Source of the DNA: Bacteroidaceae bacterium | GTDB lineage: Bacteria; Bacteroidota; Bacteroidia; Bacteroidales; Bacteroidaceae | Length of the DNA: 64,000 nt | Assembly: GCA_016291905.1 (NCBI GenBank) | Contig: JAEEZS010000009.1 | Location: 205,535 to 269,534, forward strand | Reading direction: 5' to 3' | Shown: one piece after another, positions 42,812 to 51,406 of the stretch | Layout: each line of letters opens with the position of its first letter | Numbering within the stretch: position 1 is the stretch's first letter | Notes under the pieces: generated by a model | The model's input: only the letters and a program-made list of their open reading frames with translations | What the model was told of the DNA's origin: nothing | Database searches by the model: none | Translations under genes and position numbers: made by a program

Positions 42812-45800
42812 TTAGTTTAGATGGAAATCAAAGCCGGGCTGATTCTGAATGAAAGTAATGAGTTCGTCTGTCACATTCATCCGATAGGAACGGGAACTTA
42901 GCTCCGCCTTCATAGCACTGCCGGCATCACGGACTTCAAAATGGAGTACCACCTTGCCGGGATTGTTTTTCACCAACCCGGCAAAATCGAGGATGGCCGA
43001 TTCATCGAGTGCGCCCAATTCGGCCTTCACCGTCATCTGATGAATGAGAGTATCTTTCACCTCAGGCAACAAGCGAGCAGAGAGAATGGCAAGTTCCAGC
43101 TCGTTTTCCTTGAACTTTCGCGGTCTCACCTCTGCTTCAATAAAGAGGAAATAGCCAACGCCGAACTTGCCTTTGTTGTTCATCCAGTCGTTGCCAAAGA
43201 AGGTAAACTCGTAGGTACCCGTAAAATCTTCCAACATTACCTTGCCGTAAGGCATGTCGCGTTTTGTGCGCAGTTCCTTCTGGTCCACAACAATGCCACC
43301 CAGCGTAAGAGTACGCCCCTGCAGCGGCTGAAGGTCTCCAAGATCAGACATGTGGGTATTGCAGACATAGTCGAGGATAATGCGGTATTCATCCAGCGGA
43401 TGAGCAGAGAGGTACATGCCCACCAGTTCGCGTTCGCGGTCAAGCCGTTCAAGGTCAGTCCAAGAAGGAGTGTCGATGAGAGGAGGGTGAACACGCTCAA
43501 TCATACTAGCCTCGCCAAACAACGAGAACTGTGATTCGGCCTTGTCGGTCTGGCAGAGGGCACCATAGCGCATCAGTTGGTCAAGATATATTTCTTCATT
43601 ACGCCCTGTGGGAGCAAAGAACTGTTCACGGGTGATAGTGCCGAAGCTATCGAAGACACCGGCAAGCGCCATGTTTTCAACCGCCTTGCGGTTGCATGCC
43701 TGCAGGTTGATACGTTCCATGAAGTCGTAGATGTCTTTATAGGGACCATTTTGATCGCGTTCGGCAATAATTGCCTCGACGGCGTTCTCCCCTACTCCCT
43801 TGATGCCAGCCAAGCCAAAGCGGATGTTGCCTGCAGCATTGGAGCTGAACTTTCGCCGACTCTCATTGATATCAGGACCCAGCACCTTAATGCCCATCGC
43901 CTTGCATTCAGCCTGCAGTTTGGTGATTTCATCGAGTTTATCGAGGTTTCGGCTGAGGTTAGCGGCCATGTATTGAGCAGGATAGTGGGCCTTCATATAG
44001 GCAGTCTGATAGGCAACCCACGAATAGCAAGTGGCATGGGATTTATTGAAGGCGTACGAGGCGAACCTTTCCCAATCGGCCCAAATCTTCTCCAGTTTCT
44101 TCTCGTCATGGCCGTTAGCCTTGCCATTGTTGATGAACTTAGGTTTCAGCTTGTCCAGTTTATCCTTCTGCTTCTTTCCCATCGCCTTGCGTAGGGTGTC
44201 GCTTTCGCCGCGGGTAAAGCCAGCCAGCAGACGGCTGAGGAGCATCACCTGCTCCTGATAGACGGTAATGCCGTAAGTTTCCTTCAGGTACTTCTCCATG
44301 ATAGGGATGTCGTACTCGATGGGTTTGCGCCCATGCTTACGGTCAATGAAGTCGGGAATGTAATCCATTGGGCCAGGACGATAGAGGGCATTCATAGCAA
44401 TGAGGTCCTCGAAGGTGCTGGGGTGGAGTTCGCGCAAGTACTTCTGCATGCCGGGCGATTCAAACTGAAAAGTGCCTATCGTTCGGCCTTCGCAGTAGAG
44501 TTTATAGGTGAGCGGGTCGTCAATGGGAATTGAATCAACATCGACATCGATGCCCAATGACTCCTTAACATTCTGCGCAGCCTCTTTAAGGATGGAAAGG
44601 GTTTTCAGTCCAAGGAAATCCATCTTGATGAGCCCCGTGTCCTCGATGACACTACCTTCATACTGCGTGACGATGAGCTTTTCCTTCGAATCCTTATCCT
44701 CGGCAGTAGAGACAGGCACCCAGTCAGTGATAGGGTCACGACAGATGATGGTGCCGCAAGCGTGGACGCCCGTATTGCGGACGTTGCCCTCAAGCATTTT
44801 AGCGTATTTGATGGTATCGCGCAACAATGGGTCAGGCGAGATAGCCGCCTCCTGCAGCTCGGGCACAGCAGCAATGGCATTGGTGAGGTTCATCTTTGGC
44901 GTCTTGCCGTTCACATCTGGCAAGCGATCGGGGATGGCCTTACAAAGACGGTTAGAAACATCAAGTGGGACTTTCTGCACGCGCGCCACGTCCTTGATAG
45001 CCAATTTAGTTGCCATCGTGCCGTAGGTAATGATGTGGGCCACCTTCTCCTGCCCATACTTGTCCGTTACCCATTGTAACACACGCCCACGTCCGTCATC
45101 ATCAAAATCGACGTCGATATCGGGCAATGAGATACGGTCGGGGTTAAGAAAGCGTTCAAACAGCAGGTCGTACTTAATGGGGTCGATGCGTGTTATTTGC
45201 AGGCAATACGCCACGGCACTACCCGCTGCAGAGCCTCGGCCGGGACCTACCCACACGCCCAACTCCTCGCGGGCTGCGCGAATGAAGTCCTGCACAATAA
45301 GGAAGTAGCCAGGGAAACCCATCGTCTTCATGATGTGGAGTTCGAAGTTCAGCTGGTCCTCAATTTCTGGAGTCATGTTGGGATAGACCTTTTTAGCGCC
45401 GTCGAAGGTAAGCTTGCGCAAGTAGTCAGCCTCAAGTTTAATGCGGTAGAGCTTGTCGTAGCCACCCAGTTTTTCAATTTTCGCATTGGCCTCCTCATCA
45501 CTCAGCACCACGTTGCCCTTCTCGTCGCGGGTGAACTCGTTAAAAAGGTCTTCCTTCGTGTATTTCTGGCGATACTCCTCCTCCGTGCCGAAATCGGCAG
45601 GGATGGCGAAGTTGGGCATGATGGGGGCATGGTCGATGCTGTAAGTCTCCACCTTGTCGAGGATGGCGACGGTATTGTTGATAGCTTCTGGCACATCGCC
45701 GAAAATGGCGTTCATCTCCTCCGTGGTCTTGAACCACTCCTGCTTGGAATAGAGCATACGGTTAGGATCGTCAAGGTCCTTGCCCGTACTGAGACAGATG

Positions 45801-46522
45801 AGACGGTCGTGCGCCTCAGCATTCTCCTCATCAACGAAGTGAACGTCGTTGGTGCAAACAAGAGGAACGCCATACTTGAGGCTGTACTCCTTCAACTTGG
45901 TGTTAACGTCGAGCTGCAGGTGATAGACCTCGTGATTGGCGCGAGGCACGGTGGCTTTATGGAGCTGGAGTTCCAAGTAATAGTCATCTCCAAAAACTCG
46001 TTGATACCACTGGATGGTCTCCTCGGCTTCGTCAAACCGTCCCGACAATATTTTCCTCGGCACCTCACCGCCCAGACAAGCCGAGCAGACAATCAATCCC
46101 TCGTGGTACTTCTCCAGCTCGTAGCGGTCGGTACGTGGATGACTATAGAAACCCTGCGTCCACGCTTTCGAAACAAGCTTCACAAGGTTGTGGTAACCCT
46201 TTAGGTTTTTAGCCAACACCAGCAGGTGATAGTTAGCGCCATCGCCCGATGATTTGTCCTTGTCTGTAAGGTGACGCGGAGCAACGTACATCTCGCAGCC
46301 TACAATGGGCTTGAAGAGCTCGAGGCCTTCCTTTTTCCGCTTGTCATTCACCTTGTTTACATAGTTCAGAAACTCCTTGATACCCATCATATTGCCATGG
46401 TCAGTGACTGCCATTCCGGGCATACCGTCAGCGATGGCCTTATCAACGAGCTTGGGGATAGCTGCCTGCCCGTCAAGGATGGAGTACTGCGTATGGACGT
46501 GTAGATGAACGAAACGAAGCAT
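42812..46522 (-). CDS. dnaE: DNA polymerase III subunit alpha
   Basis: A 1236-residue replicative polymerase. Domains: PHP (FVHLHVHTQYSILDGQAAIPKLVDKA at the N-terminus), the polymerase palm with catalytic aspartates in RISLPDIDVDFDDDGRGRVLQW, fingers (QEQVMLLSRLLAGFTRGESDTLRKAMGKK), a helix-hairpin-helix region (IRFGLAGIKGVGENAVEAII), and an OB domain (TLGGIVVDQKELRTKRDMPYGKVMLEDFTGTYEFTFF). Length is normal for Bacteroidota. It begins 26 bases after cstA and is followed by trxA. Confidence 0.97.
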   Translation of the reverse strand: MLRFVHLHVHTQYSILDGQAAIPKLVDKAIADGMPGMAVTDHGNMMGIKEFLNYVNKVNDKRKKEGLELFKPIVGCEMYVAPRHLTDKDKSSGDGANYHLLVLAKNLKGYHNLVKLVSKAWTQGFYSHPRTDRYELEKYHEGLIVCSACLGGEVPRKILSGRFDEAEETIQWYQRVFGDDYYLELQLHKATVPRANHEVYHLQLDVNTKLKEYSLKYGVPLVCTNDVHFVDEENAEAHDRLICLSTGKDLDDPNRMLYSKQEWFKTTEEMNAIFGDVPEAINNTVAILDKVETYSIDHAPIMPNFAIPADFGTEEEYRQKYTKEDLFNEFTRDEKGNVVLSDEEANAKIEKLGGYDKLYRIKLEADYLRKLTFDGAKKVYPNMTPEIEDQLNFELHIMKTMGFPGYFLIVQDFIRAAREELGVWVGPGRGSAAGSAVAYCLQITRIDPIKYDLLFERFLNPDRISLPDIDVDFDDDGRGRVLQWVTDKYGQEKVAHIITYGTMATKLAIKDVARVQKVPLDVSNRLCKAIPDRLPDVNGKTPKMNLTNAIAAVPELQEAAISPDPLLRDTIKYAKMLEGNVRNTGVHACGTIICRDPITDWVPVSTAEDKDSKEKLIVTQYEGSVIEDTGLIKMDFLGLKTLSILKEAAQNVKESLGIDVDVDSIPIDDPLTYKLYCEGRTIGTFQFESPGMQKYLRELHPSTFEDLIAMNALYRPGPMDYIPDFIDRKHGRKPIEYDIPIMEKYLKETYGITVYQEQVMLLSRLLAGFTRGESDTLRKAMGKKQKDKLDKLKPKFINNGKANGHDEKKLEKIWADWERFASYAFNKSHATCYSWVAYQTAYMKAHYPAQYMAANLSRNLDKLDEITKLQAECKAMGIKVLGPDINESRRKFSSNAAGNIRFGLAGIKGVGENAVEAIIAERDQNGPYKDIYDFMERINLQACNRKAVENMALAGVFDSFGTITREQFFAPTGRNEEIYLDQLMRYGALCQTDKAESQFSLFGEASMIERVHPPLIDTPSWTDLERLDRERELVGMYLSAHPLDEYRIILDYVCNTHMSDLGDLQPLQGRTLTLGGIVVDQKELRTKRDMPYGKVMLEDFTGTYEFTFFGNDWMNNKGKFGVGYFLFIEAEVRPRKFKENELELAILSARLLPEVKDTLIHQMTVKAELGALDESAILDFAGLVKNNPGKVVLHFEVRDAGSAMKAELSSRSYRMNVTDELITFIQNQPGFDFHLN

Positions 46523-46548
46523 TATAGAAGAAAATAAAAGATTAGAAA

Positions 46549-48048
46549 TTAAGTATTATCCTGCCCGTCAGTCCCATTTTGCTTGTTTGCCTCAGCCTTC
46601 CTTTTCCAAAGGAAAAACCACACGGCTGCCACAGCGAGAGCCGCCAGCCCAATGACATAGCTGACCATTTGTGGGAGACGAAAACCCTCCTTGGCAATGC
46701 ATATATAGGTGGTGCAAACGCACGTCATGAACAACGAGGGCACCAGCGTAACCCAATACGCTTTACCACGTCGGGCGAGGAACACCGTCGCCGTCCATAA
46801 AGCAAAGCAGGCCAGCGTCTGGTTGGCCCAACCGAAGTAGCGCCAAATGACGTTGAAGCCATTTTCATCAGCCACATTGTACCACAGCAGAAGACATGCC
46901 ACCACAAACACGGGCAGGGCAATGAACAGACGATTGCGATATTTCTTCTGCTCCAAATGGAAAAAGTCAGCTATGATGAGCCGCGCGCTGCGGAATGCTG
47001 TGTCGCCACTTGTGATAGGGGCTGCCACCACGCCCAAGATGGCCAGTACACCGCCCACGACACCCAGCCACGCCTCCGACACCTTCGTCACCACCGTCGG
47101 GGCAGCTGCAGTCAAGTCGGCACCCACTTCGGCCGCACCGCCGTCGAAGAAGAAATAGGAAGAGACTGCCGCCCATATGAGCGCCACGACACCCTCTGTA
47201 ATCATCGCTCCGTAAAATACAGGTCGTCCCATTCGCTCGTTCTTCAGACAACGGGCCATGATGGGGCTCTGCGTGGCATGAAAGCCACTCAGTGCGCCGC
47301 AGGCAATGGTAATAAACAAGCAGGGGAACACCGGTTGTGTGTCGAGCCCCTTCAATCCCTTTGCCGCACCCAAGTTACCGAGACCGTCCCATACCTCAGG
47401 CAGCGACGGCCATTTAACAAACAGCCCTATCATCAGTGCTGCAGCCATAAATAGCAGGGCAAAGGCAAACAGCGGATAGACCTTGCCGATAATCTTATCA
47501 ACAGGCAGCAGCGTAGCGATGATGTAGTAGGCAAACACTATCAGCACCCACATCATGATGCTTCCTTTTGCCGTTGGCATGAAACCAGCAATGTCGCCCA
47601 AAATAAGCGCCGGACTATAGACGAACACCGTGCCGACCAACAGGAGCAGTACAATACTGAAAACCAGCATCACCGACCGTGCACCCCGTCCCAGATAGTT
47701 TCCCACCAACTCAGGAAGTCCCGCTCCGTCGTGACGCATGGAGAGCATGCCAGTAAAATAGTCGTGTACCGCGCCTGCGAAGATGCAGCCAAACACTATC
47801 CATAGGTACGATGCAGGACCGAACTTCGCGCCCATGATAGCGCCAAAGATGGGGCCCGTGCCTGCGATATTGAGGAACTGGATCATGAAAATCTTCCATG
47901 TCGGCAGAGGAACGAAGTCCACGCCATCCTGCCGGCTGACAGCAGGCGTCACGCGCTTTCCATCGGGCGCAAATATGCGCTCAATCAGTCGCCCATACAC
48001 CACGTATCCAACTACCAACGCCACCAACGAAAGAATAAACGACACCAT
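46549..48048 (-). CDS. cstA: Carbon starvation protein CstA family transporter
   Basis: A 499-residue inner-membrane protein with about fourteen hydrophobic helices. Family blocks are visible: PTWKIFMIQFLNIAGTGPIFGAIMGAKFGPASYLWIVFGCIFAGAVHDYFTGM, then SGFHATQSPIMARCLKNE, TSGDTAFRSARLIIADF and YFGWANQTLACFALW. CstA proteins import peptides or pyruvate when carbon is scarce. It lies 26 bases before dnaE, and it is divergent from the GHL10-type gene across a 486-base gap that contains array 3. Confidence 0.92.
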   Translation of the reverse strand: MVSFILSLVALVVGYVVYGRLIERIFAPDGKRVTPAVSRQDGVDFVPLPTWKIFMIQFLNIAGTGPIFGAIMGAKFGPASYLWIVFGCIFAGAVHDYFTGMLSMRHDGAGLPELVGNYLGRGARSVMLVFSIVLLLLVGTVFVYSPALILGDIAGFMPTAKGSIMMWVLIVFAYYIIATLLPVDKIIGKVYPLFAFALLFMAAALMIGLFVKWPSLPEVWDGLGNLGAAKGLKGLDTQPVFPCLFITIACGALSGFHATQSPIMARCLKNERMGRPVFYGAMITEGVVALIWAAVSSYFFFDGGAAEVGADLTAAAPTVVTKVSEAWLGVVGGVLAILGVVAAPITSGDTAFRSARLIIADFFHLEQKKYRNRLFIALPVFVVACLLLWYNVADENGFNVIWRYFGWANQTLACFALWTATVFLARRGKAYWVTLVPSLFMTCVCTTYICIAKEGFRLPQMVSYVIGLAALAVAAVWFFLWKRKAEANKQNGTDGQDNT

Positions 48049-48243
48049 AGCTTTTGCTTTCAGTCAACCTTATTAATATGTTAAGCCGGACACCCCGCAT
48101 CAGAGGTGATTCCGACGGCGAAGGTAATACATCCCTCGCGAATAAACAAGGAAATCCGCCAAAAAAGCACCTTTTTGTGTATAACAAAATATGCCCTTTT
48201 GCCCAGCGCATCGAGGAACCTCCACGCAAGCAATTTCGTCCGC

Positions 48244-48361
48244 AACGCAGTGCGTTATCTTCACAACGCAGTGCGCTATCTCCACAACGCAGTGCGCTAT
48301 TTTCTCAACGCAATGCGCTATTTTCTCAACGCAATGCGCTATTTTCTCAACGCGGTGCGAT
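48244..48361. repeat. Array 3 of 21-base-step modules
   Basis: Six 13-base modules at exact 21-base steps (48244, 48265, 48286, 48307, 48328, 48349): AACGCAGTGCGTT, AACGCAGTGCGCT twice, AACGCAATGCGCT twice and AACGCGGTGCGAT. Arms are AACGC and AGCGC (inward); the first module is a perfect palindrome. Spacers are ATCTTCAC, ATCTCCAC and ATTTTCTC (three times). It lies in the gap 48049-48534 between the divergent cstA and GHL10-type genes, which otherwise holds only a hairpin with a T-run at 48452. Confidence 0.92.
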
Positions 48362-48451
48362 AAGACGCAAAGATGAGTTTTCTTTATATACGAGTAAAAA
48401 AAGTATGTGGCGTAGCGTTTTTACCCTTTTATTAATACGCCAAAACACTAC

Positions 48452-48476
48452 CATCTGAACTGGCAGATGCTTTTTT
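48452..48476 (+). terminator. Orphan intrinsic terminator upstream of the GHL10-type gene
   Basis: CATCTG-AACTGG-CAGATG followed by CTTTTTT. No plus-strand gene precedes it for kilobases, so it either ends a small RNA from the gap or acts as an insulator before the next promoter at 48499. Confidence 0.6.
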
Positions 48477-48498
48477 ACATGCCTTTTTTTGAAAATAA

Positions 48499-48530
48499 TT
48501 TGCAGCATCCGCATGCTTGTCGTACCTTTG
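48499..48530 (+). promoter_or_regulatory. Promoter of the GHL10-type gene, next to the start codon
   Basis: TTTG at 48499-48502, 20 bases, TACCTTTG at 48523-48530: full consensus. The ATG starts at 48535, only four bases after the -7 box, so the message would be leaderless or nearly so. Confidence 0.75.
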
Positions 48531-48534
48531 CTGC

Positions 48535-49953
48535 ATGAACGAGTCCTCCCGTCACCAGTTCCTCCTCTTCTCCGTCCTGCTGATAATGATAGGATGCCTG
48601 CCCTTGCGTGCGCAGTGGCTATCGGCTCCTACGCCCAAGCGGGAATACCGCGCCGTGTGGCTGACGACAATAAAGAACCTCGACTGGCCTTCAACACCCG
48701 CTTCGACGCCGACGGGCGAGGCTCTTCAGCGAGCCGAACTCTGTGCCATCCTTGATACACTACATGCCGTGGGTATCAACACGGTACTCATGCAAACACG
48801 TCTGCGTGGGGACGTCATCTATCCTTCTGTGCGCGAACCCGTCTCGGCCTTCATTACAGGTAAGGAGGGGCAGCGCACGACGACATACGACCCACTGCAG
48901 TTTGCCATCGACGAGTGCCACAAGCGCGGTATGCAGTGCCACGCGTGGATAGTGGCGCTACAGGTAAAGGACAACAAGTACGTCGAGCCAGCCGAGCCTG
49001 CAGTGGTCAGCCACTTGTGTGACATGGTGCGCGAGGTTGTGCGTGGCTATGAGGTGGACGGTATACATCTCGATTACCTGCGCTACCCTGAGAAGACCAA
49101 GGGACGCGACCAATGGCGACGCGACAATGTCACCGCCTGCCTACGAGCCGTCTATCGAACCGTGAAGGCCGAAAAGCCCTGGCTGTGCGTCAGCGTTGCA
49201 CCCCTCGGCAAGTACCGCAACACCGCCCGCGCCTCATCGCAGGGGTGGAACGCCTACTACACCGTCTTCCAGGAAGCCCAGGAATGGCTGCGCGAAGGCA
49301 TCTGCGACGCCCTATTCCCCATGATGTATTACGATGGCCCACATTTCTACCCCTTCGTCGAGGACTGGGCAGCCCACACCTACGGACACCACTTTGCTGC
49401 GGGACTCGGTATCTACCAGCTCGACCCTACCCAACTGGACTGGGACATCAGCACCATCCGCAGCCAAATAAGCCACGTACGTTCATTCGCCCACGAAGGT
49501 GCCTGCGGCTATGCCCTCTTCCGCGCTGGCTTCATCATGAACGACACAAAGGGCATCCGGCGTGAACTGCGCCACCTCAACACTTCGCCTGCCCTTGTCC
49601 CTGCCTTGGCGGATGAGAGTCACGGCCGTCCCGACAGCCCCTCGGCCGTCACTTTTACCCTCATTGGCGACAGCATCCAAATTAGCTGGGCAGCAGCAGG
49701 CGGACAGACAACCCCACCTATCCGCTACAACCTCTACCGCAGCATAGGCACACCTGTCGATACGACCGACAGTAACCATCTTTACCTGACCTACCTCAAT
49801 GGCACGACGGTTACCATCCCCCGTACGACACGCACCGCCAGCGCTTCATATGCCCTGACTGCTATTGACTCCTATGGACGCGAAAGCCGCCCCGTAGTCT
49901 GGAACTTGAAAAAAAGCGTTAGTTTTTTATCACCACTTTCCGCCCGCCGATAA
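48535..49953 (+). CDS. Secreted glycosyl hydrolase-like protein, GHL10 / DUF187 family
   Basis: A 472-residue protein with a signal peptide (ending LPLRAQ). The barrel has the family pattern REYRAVWLTTIKNLDWPS, GINTVLMQTRLRGDVIYPS, DPLQFAIDECHKRGMQCHAWI, EVDGIHLDYLRYPEK and ICDALFPMMYYDGPHFYPFVEDW. A C-terminal fibronectin-III-like domain follows (about 375-465). Related proteins cleave peptidoglycan-like or other glycans, but this substrate is unknown. The ATG at 48535 is chosen because an earlier TTG start would lie inside the promoter. The last 35 bases overlap the convergent gene's 3' end. Confidence 0.82.
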   Translation: MNESSRHQFLLFSVLLIMIGCLPLRAQWLSAPTPKREYRAVWLTTIKNLDWPSTPASTPTGEALQRAELCAILDTLHAVGINTVLMQTRLRGDVIYPSVREPVSAFITGKEGQRTTTYDPLQFAIDECHKRGMQCHAWIVALQVKDNKYVEPAEPAVVSHLCDMVREVVRGYEVDGIHLDYLRYPEKTKGRDQWRRDNVTACLRAVYRTVKAEKPWLCVSVAPLGKYRNTARASSQGWNAYYTVFQEAQEWLREGICDALFPMMYYDGPHFYPFVEDWAAHTYGHHFAAGLGIYQLDPTQLDWDISTIRSQISHVRSFAHEGACGYALFRAGFIMNDTKGIRRELRHLNTSPALVPALADESHGRPDSPSAVTFTLIGDSIQISWAAAGGQTTPPIRYNLYRSIGTPVDTTDSNHLYLTYLNGTTVTIPRTTRTASASYALTAIDSYGRESRPVVWNLKKSVSFLSPLSARR

Positions 49954-50569
49954 TATATAGACCTGGTGCAAGAGGACGTTTCGAGCTGATGCGTCGTCCA
50001 AGCAGGTCATAAACGGGTCCTTCTTCGACAGAAGCGGGTTGAATGATGCCGGACGTTTCATAGACAAACTTGACACCAATAGCAACGCTCGCACTCCCCG
50101 CCGTGAGGCTCAGCGTGGTTTCCACCACACCATAGTTGGAGGCATTGCCGAAATCTACCTCCCAACGGGCCGGAACGGAGTTGCCAGAAGCAAGCATTGC
50201 TTTCTTCACAATTCGTCCCGTCCCCTGTGTGTCGCGCGTGCAATCGCCGCCGGCACAGAGCTGGACAATGACAGCCGAGGGCGTGGTGGTACTCTCCACC
50301 TGACCGACGACCGTGAGCTCGGTCGTCATTGAGCCCTTGTTGAAGATTTGCAGGTTGTTCCCGCCTGTATTGGTGCTTCCCTCTACGATGACGAAGCCGC
50401 CACCATAGTCTTCAGCCACCACAGGCACGCTGATAACATCGCCGTCTTTAAGCGTTTCACCGTTCCACGTAAACCCTATTTGCTGCGCAAAAACCGAAGG
50501 GACAAACAATAGGGATAGTTGAAAAATAAAGAAAGATAGATAAAATGCCTTGTTTTTCATAACTATCAA
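49919..50569 (-). CDS. Secreted protein with C-terminal type IX sorting tail
   Basis: A 216-residue protein with a signal peptide (core YLSFFIFQLSLLFVPSVFAQ) and a beta-rich body. It ends VYDLLGRRISSKRPLAPGLY followed by IIGGRKVVIKN, the pattern of type A C-terminal sorting domains used by the type IX secretion system in Bacteroidota. An earlier ATG pair (MIVMKNKAF) leaves the start uncertain by three codons. It is the last gene of the six-gene minus-strand operon and its final 35 bases overlap the GHL10-type gene on the other strand. Function unknown. Confidence 0.75.
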   Translation of the reverse strand: MIVMKNKAFYLSFFIFQLSLLFVPSVFAQQIGFTWNGETLKDGDVISVPVVAEDYGGGFVIVEGSTNTGGNNLQIFNKGSMTTELTVVGQVESTTTPSAVIVQLCAGGDCTRDTQGTGRIVKKAMLASGNSVPARWEVDFGNASNYGVVETTLSLTAGSASVAIGVKFVYETSGIIQPASVEEGPVYDLLGRRISSKRPLAPGLYIIGGRKVVIKN

Positions 50570-50605
50570 GTTCTATTTGCAGATTCCTAATTCCTTAATA
50601 TATAA

Positions 50606-51403
50606 TTATAATATTTCTTTTTCCACTACTTGTTCCACGCCGGCCTCATCCGTTACGAAAGCCACAGCAGCCATATTCGCCACATTCCATGTATCCTTAA
50701 CGGGCAACGAGAGTTTGACCACCTCTGTTCCTCCAACAGACGAGATCGTCAGCATCCGTCCCTCCGTTTCCGTCATCGAAGCACGGAACACATGATTGTG
50801 GACATACGATGTATTGCGGCTGCCGTCAGGCATGAATTGCAAGGCAGTGATGCCACTTTCTGTGAGCCAAACGGTTAAACGACGTTCAAGCGATGGATTC
50901 GCCGAAGCCGAAAGCGAAACAAATACGGTGACATTGATTTGAGTCCCATCTGTCGTGGCCTCACAGGCAATCTCCACCGCAGGTATGACTGTCATGCGAC
51001 TCACCACTCTCGACGTCCACTCTGAGTAGCGGCAAACACCGCCCCTACGGTCCACCACACCTGCTGGCCAGGCATCGATGCCCAGCGCGGTGTGCATCGC
51101 GTCACCCTCAGCGGTCGCCAATCCCATAGGATATTCGTCAGAGATGGCCATACTGCCGCCATGTATAGCCACAGCTACTACGTGGCCAGCACCATAGCGG
51201 CTGCTAATTCGCTCCTGAAGTTCAGCGATAGTCGCCGTTGCATCTGGGCAGTTTACGCAGCGCTGCCCTGTGAAGTCCTCCACAAGCACATTCTTCGTCG
51301 CTGCCACCTCTTGCGGACCAAGCCAGCGCTCTTCCTCTGCCACATCGCCGCACGAGAAGAACAGGAAAGCAGCAAGAATTATGAAATAAGCTTGATTTTT
51401 CAT
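50606..51403 (-). CDS. Omp28-related lipoprotein with thioredoxin-like CVNC motif
   Basis: A 265-residue lipoprotein (lipobox LFFSC, Cys18). VLVEDFTGQRCVNCPDATATIAELQERI is the Omp28 signature: a thioredoxin-like fold with a Cys-x-x-Cys pair. A C-terminal beta domain follows (about 150-260) with HNHVFRASMT and VKDTWNVANMAAVAFV. Omp28-type proteins are outer-membrane or surface proteins of unsettled function. It starts 3 bases after the DUF6029 stop. Longer paralogues lie at 53655 and 55522 in the same operon. Confidence 0.82.
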   Translation of the reverse strand: MKNQAYFIILAAFLFFSCGDVAEEERWLGPQEVAATKNVLVEDFTGQRCVNCPDATATIAELQERISSRYGAGHVVAVAIHGGSMAISDEYPMGLATAEGDAMHTALGIDAWPAGVVDRRGGVCRYSEWTSRVVSRMTVIPAVEIACEATTDGTQINVTVFVSLSASANPSLERRLTVWLTESGITALQFMPDGSRNTSYVHNHVFRASMTETEGRMLTISSVGGTEVVKLSLPVKDTWNVANMAAVAFVTDEAGVEQVVEKEIL

Positions 51404-51406
51404 TGT

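Noticed and set aside
48054..48458. 134-codon ORF with a 7-residue repeat across array 3
   Set aside because: The repeat comes from the 21-base DNA step. The other arrays do not keep a coding frame and there is no promoter or family match.
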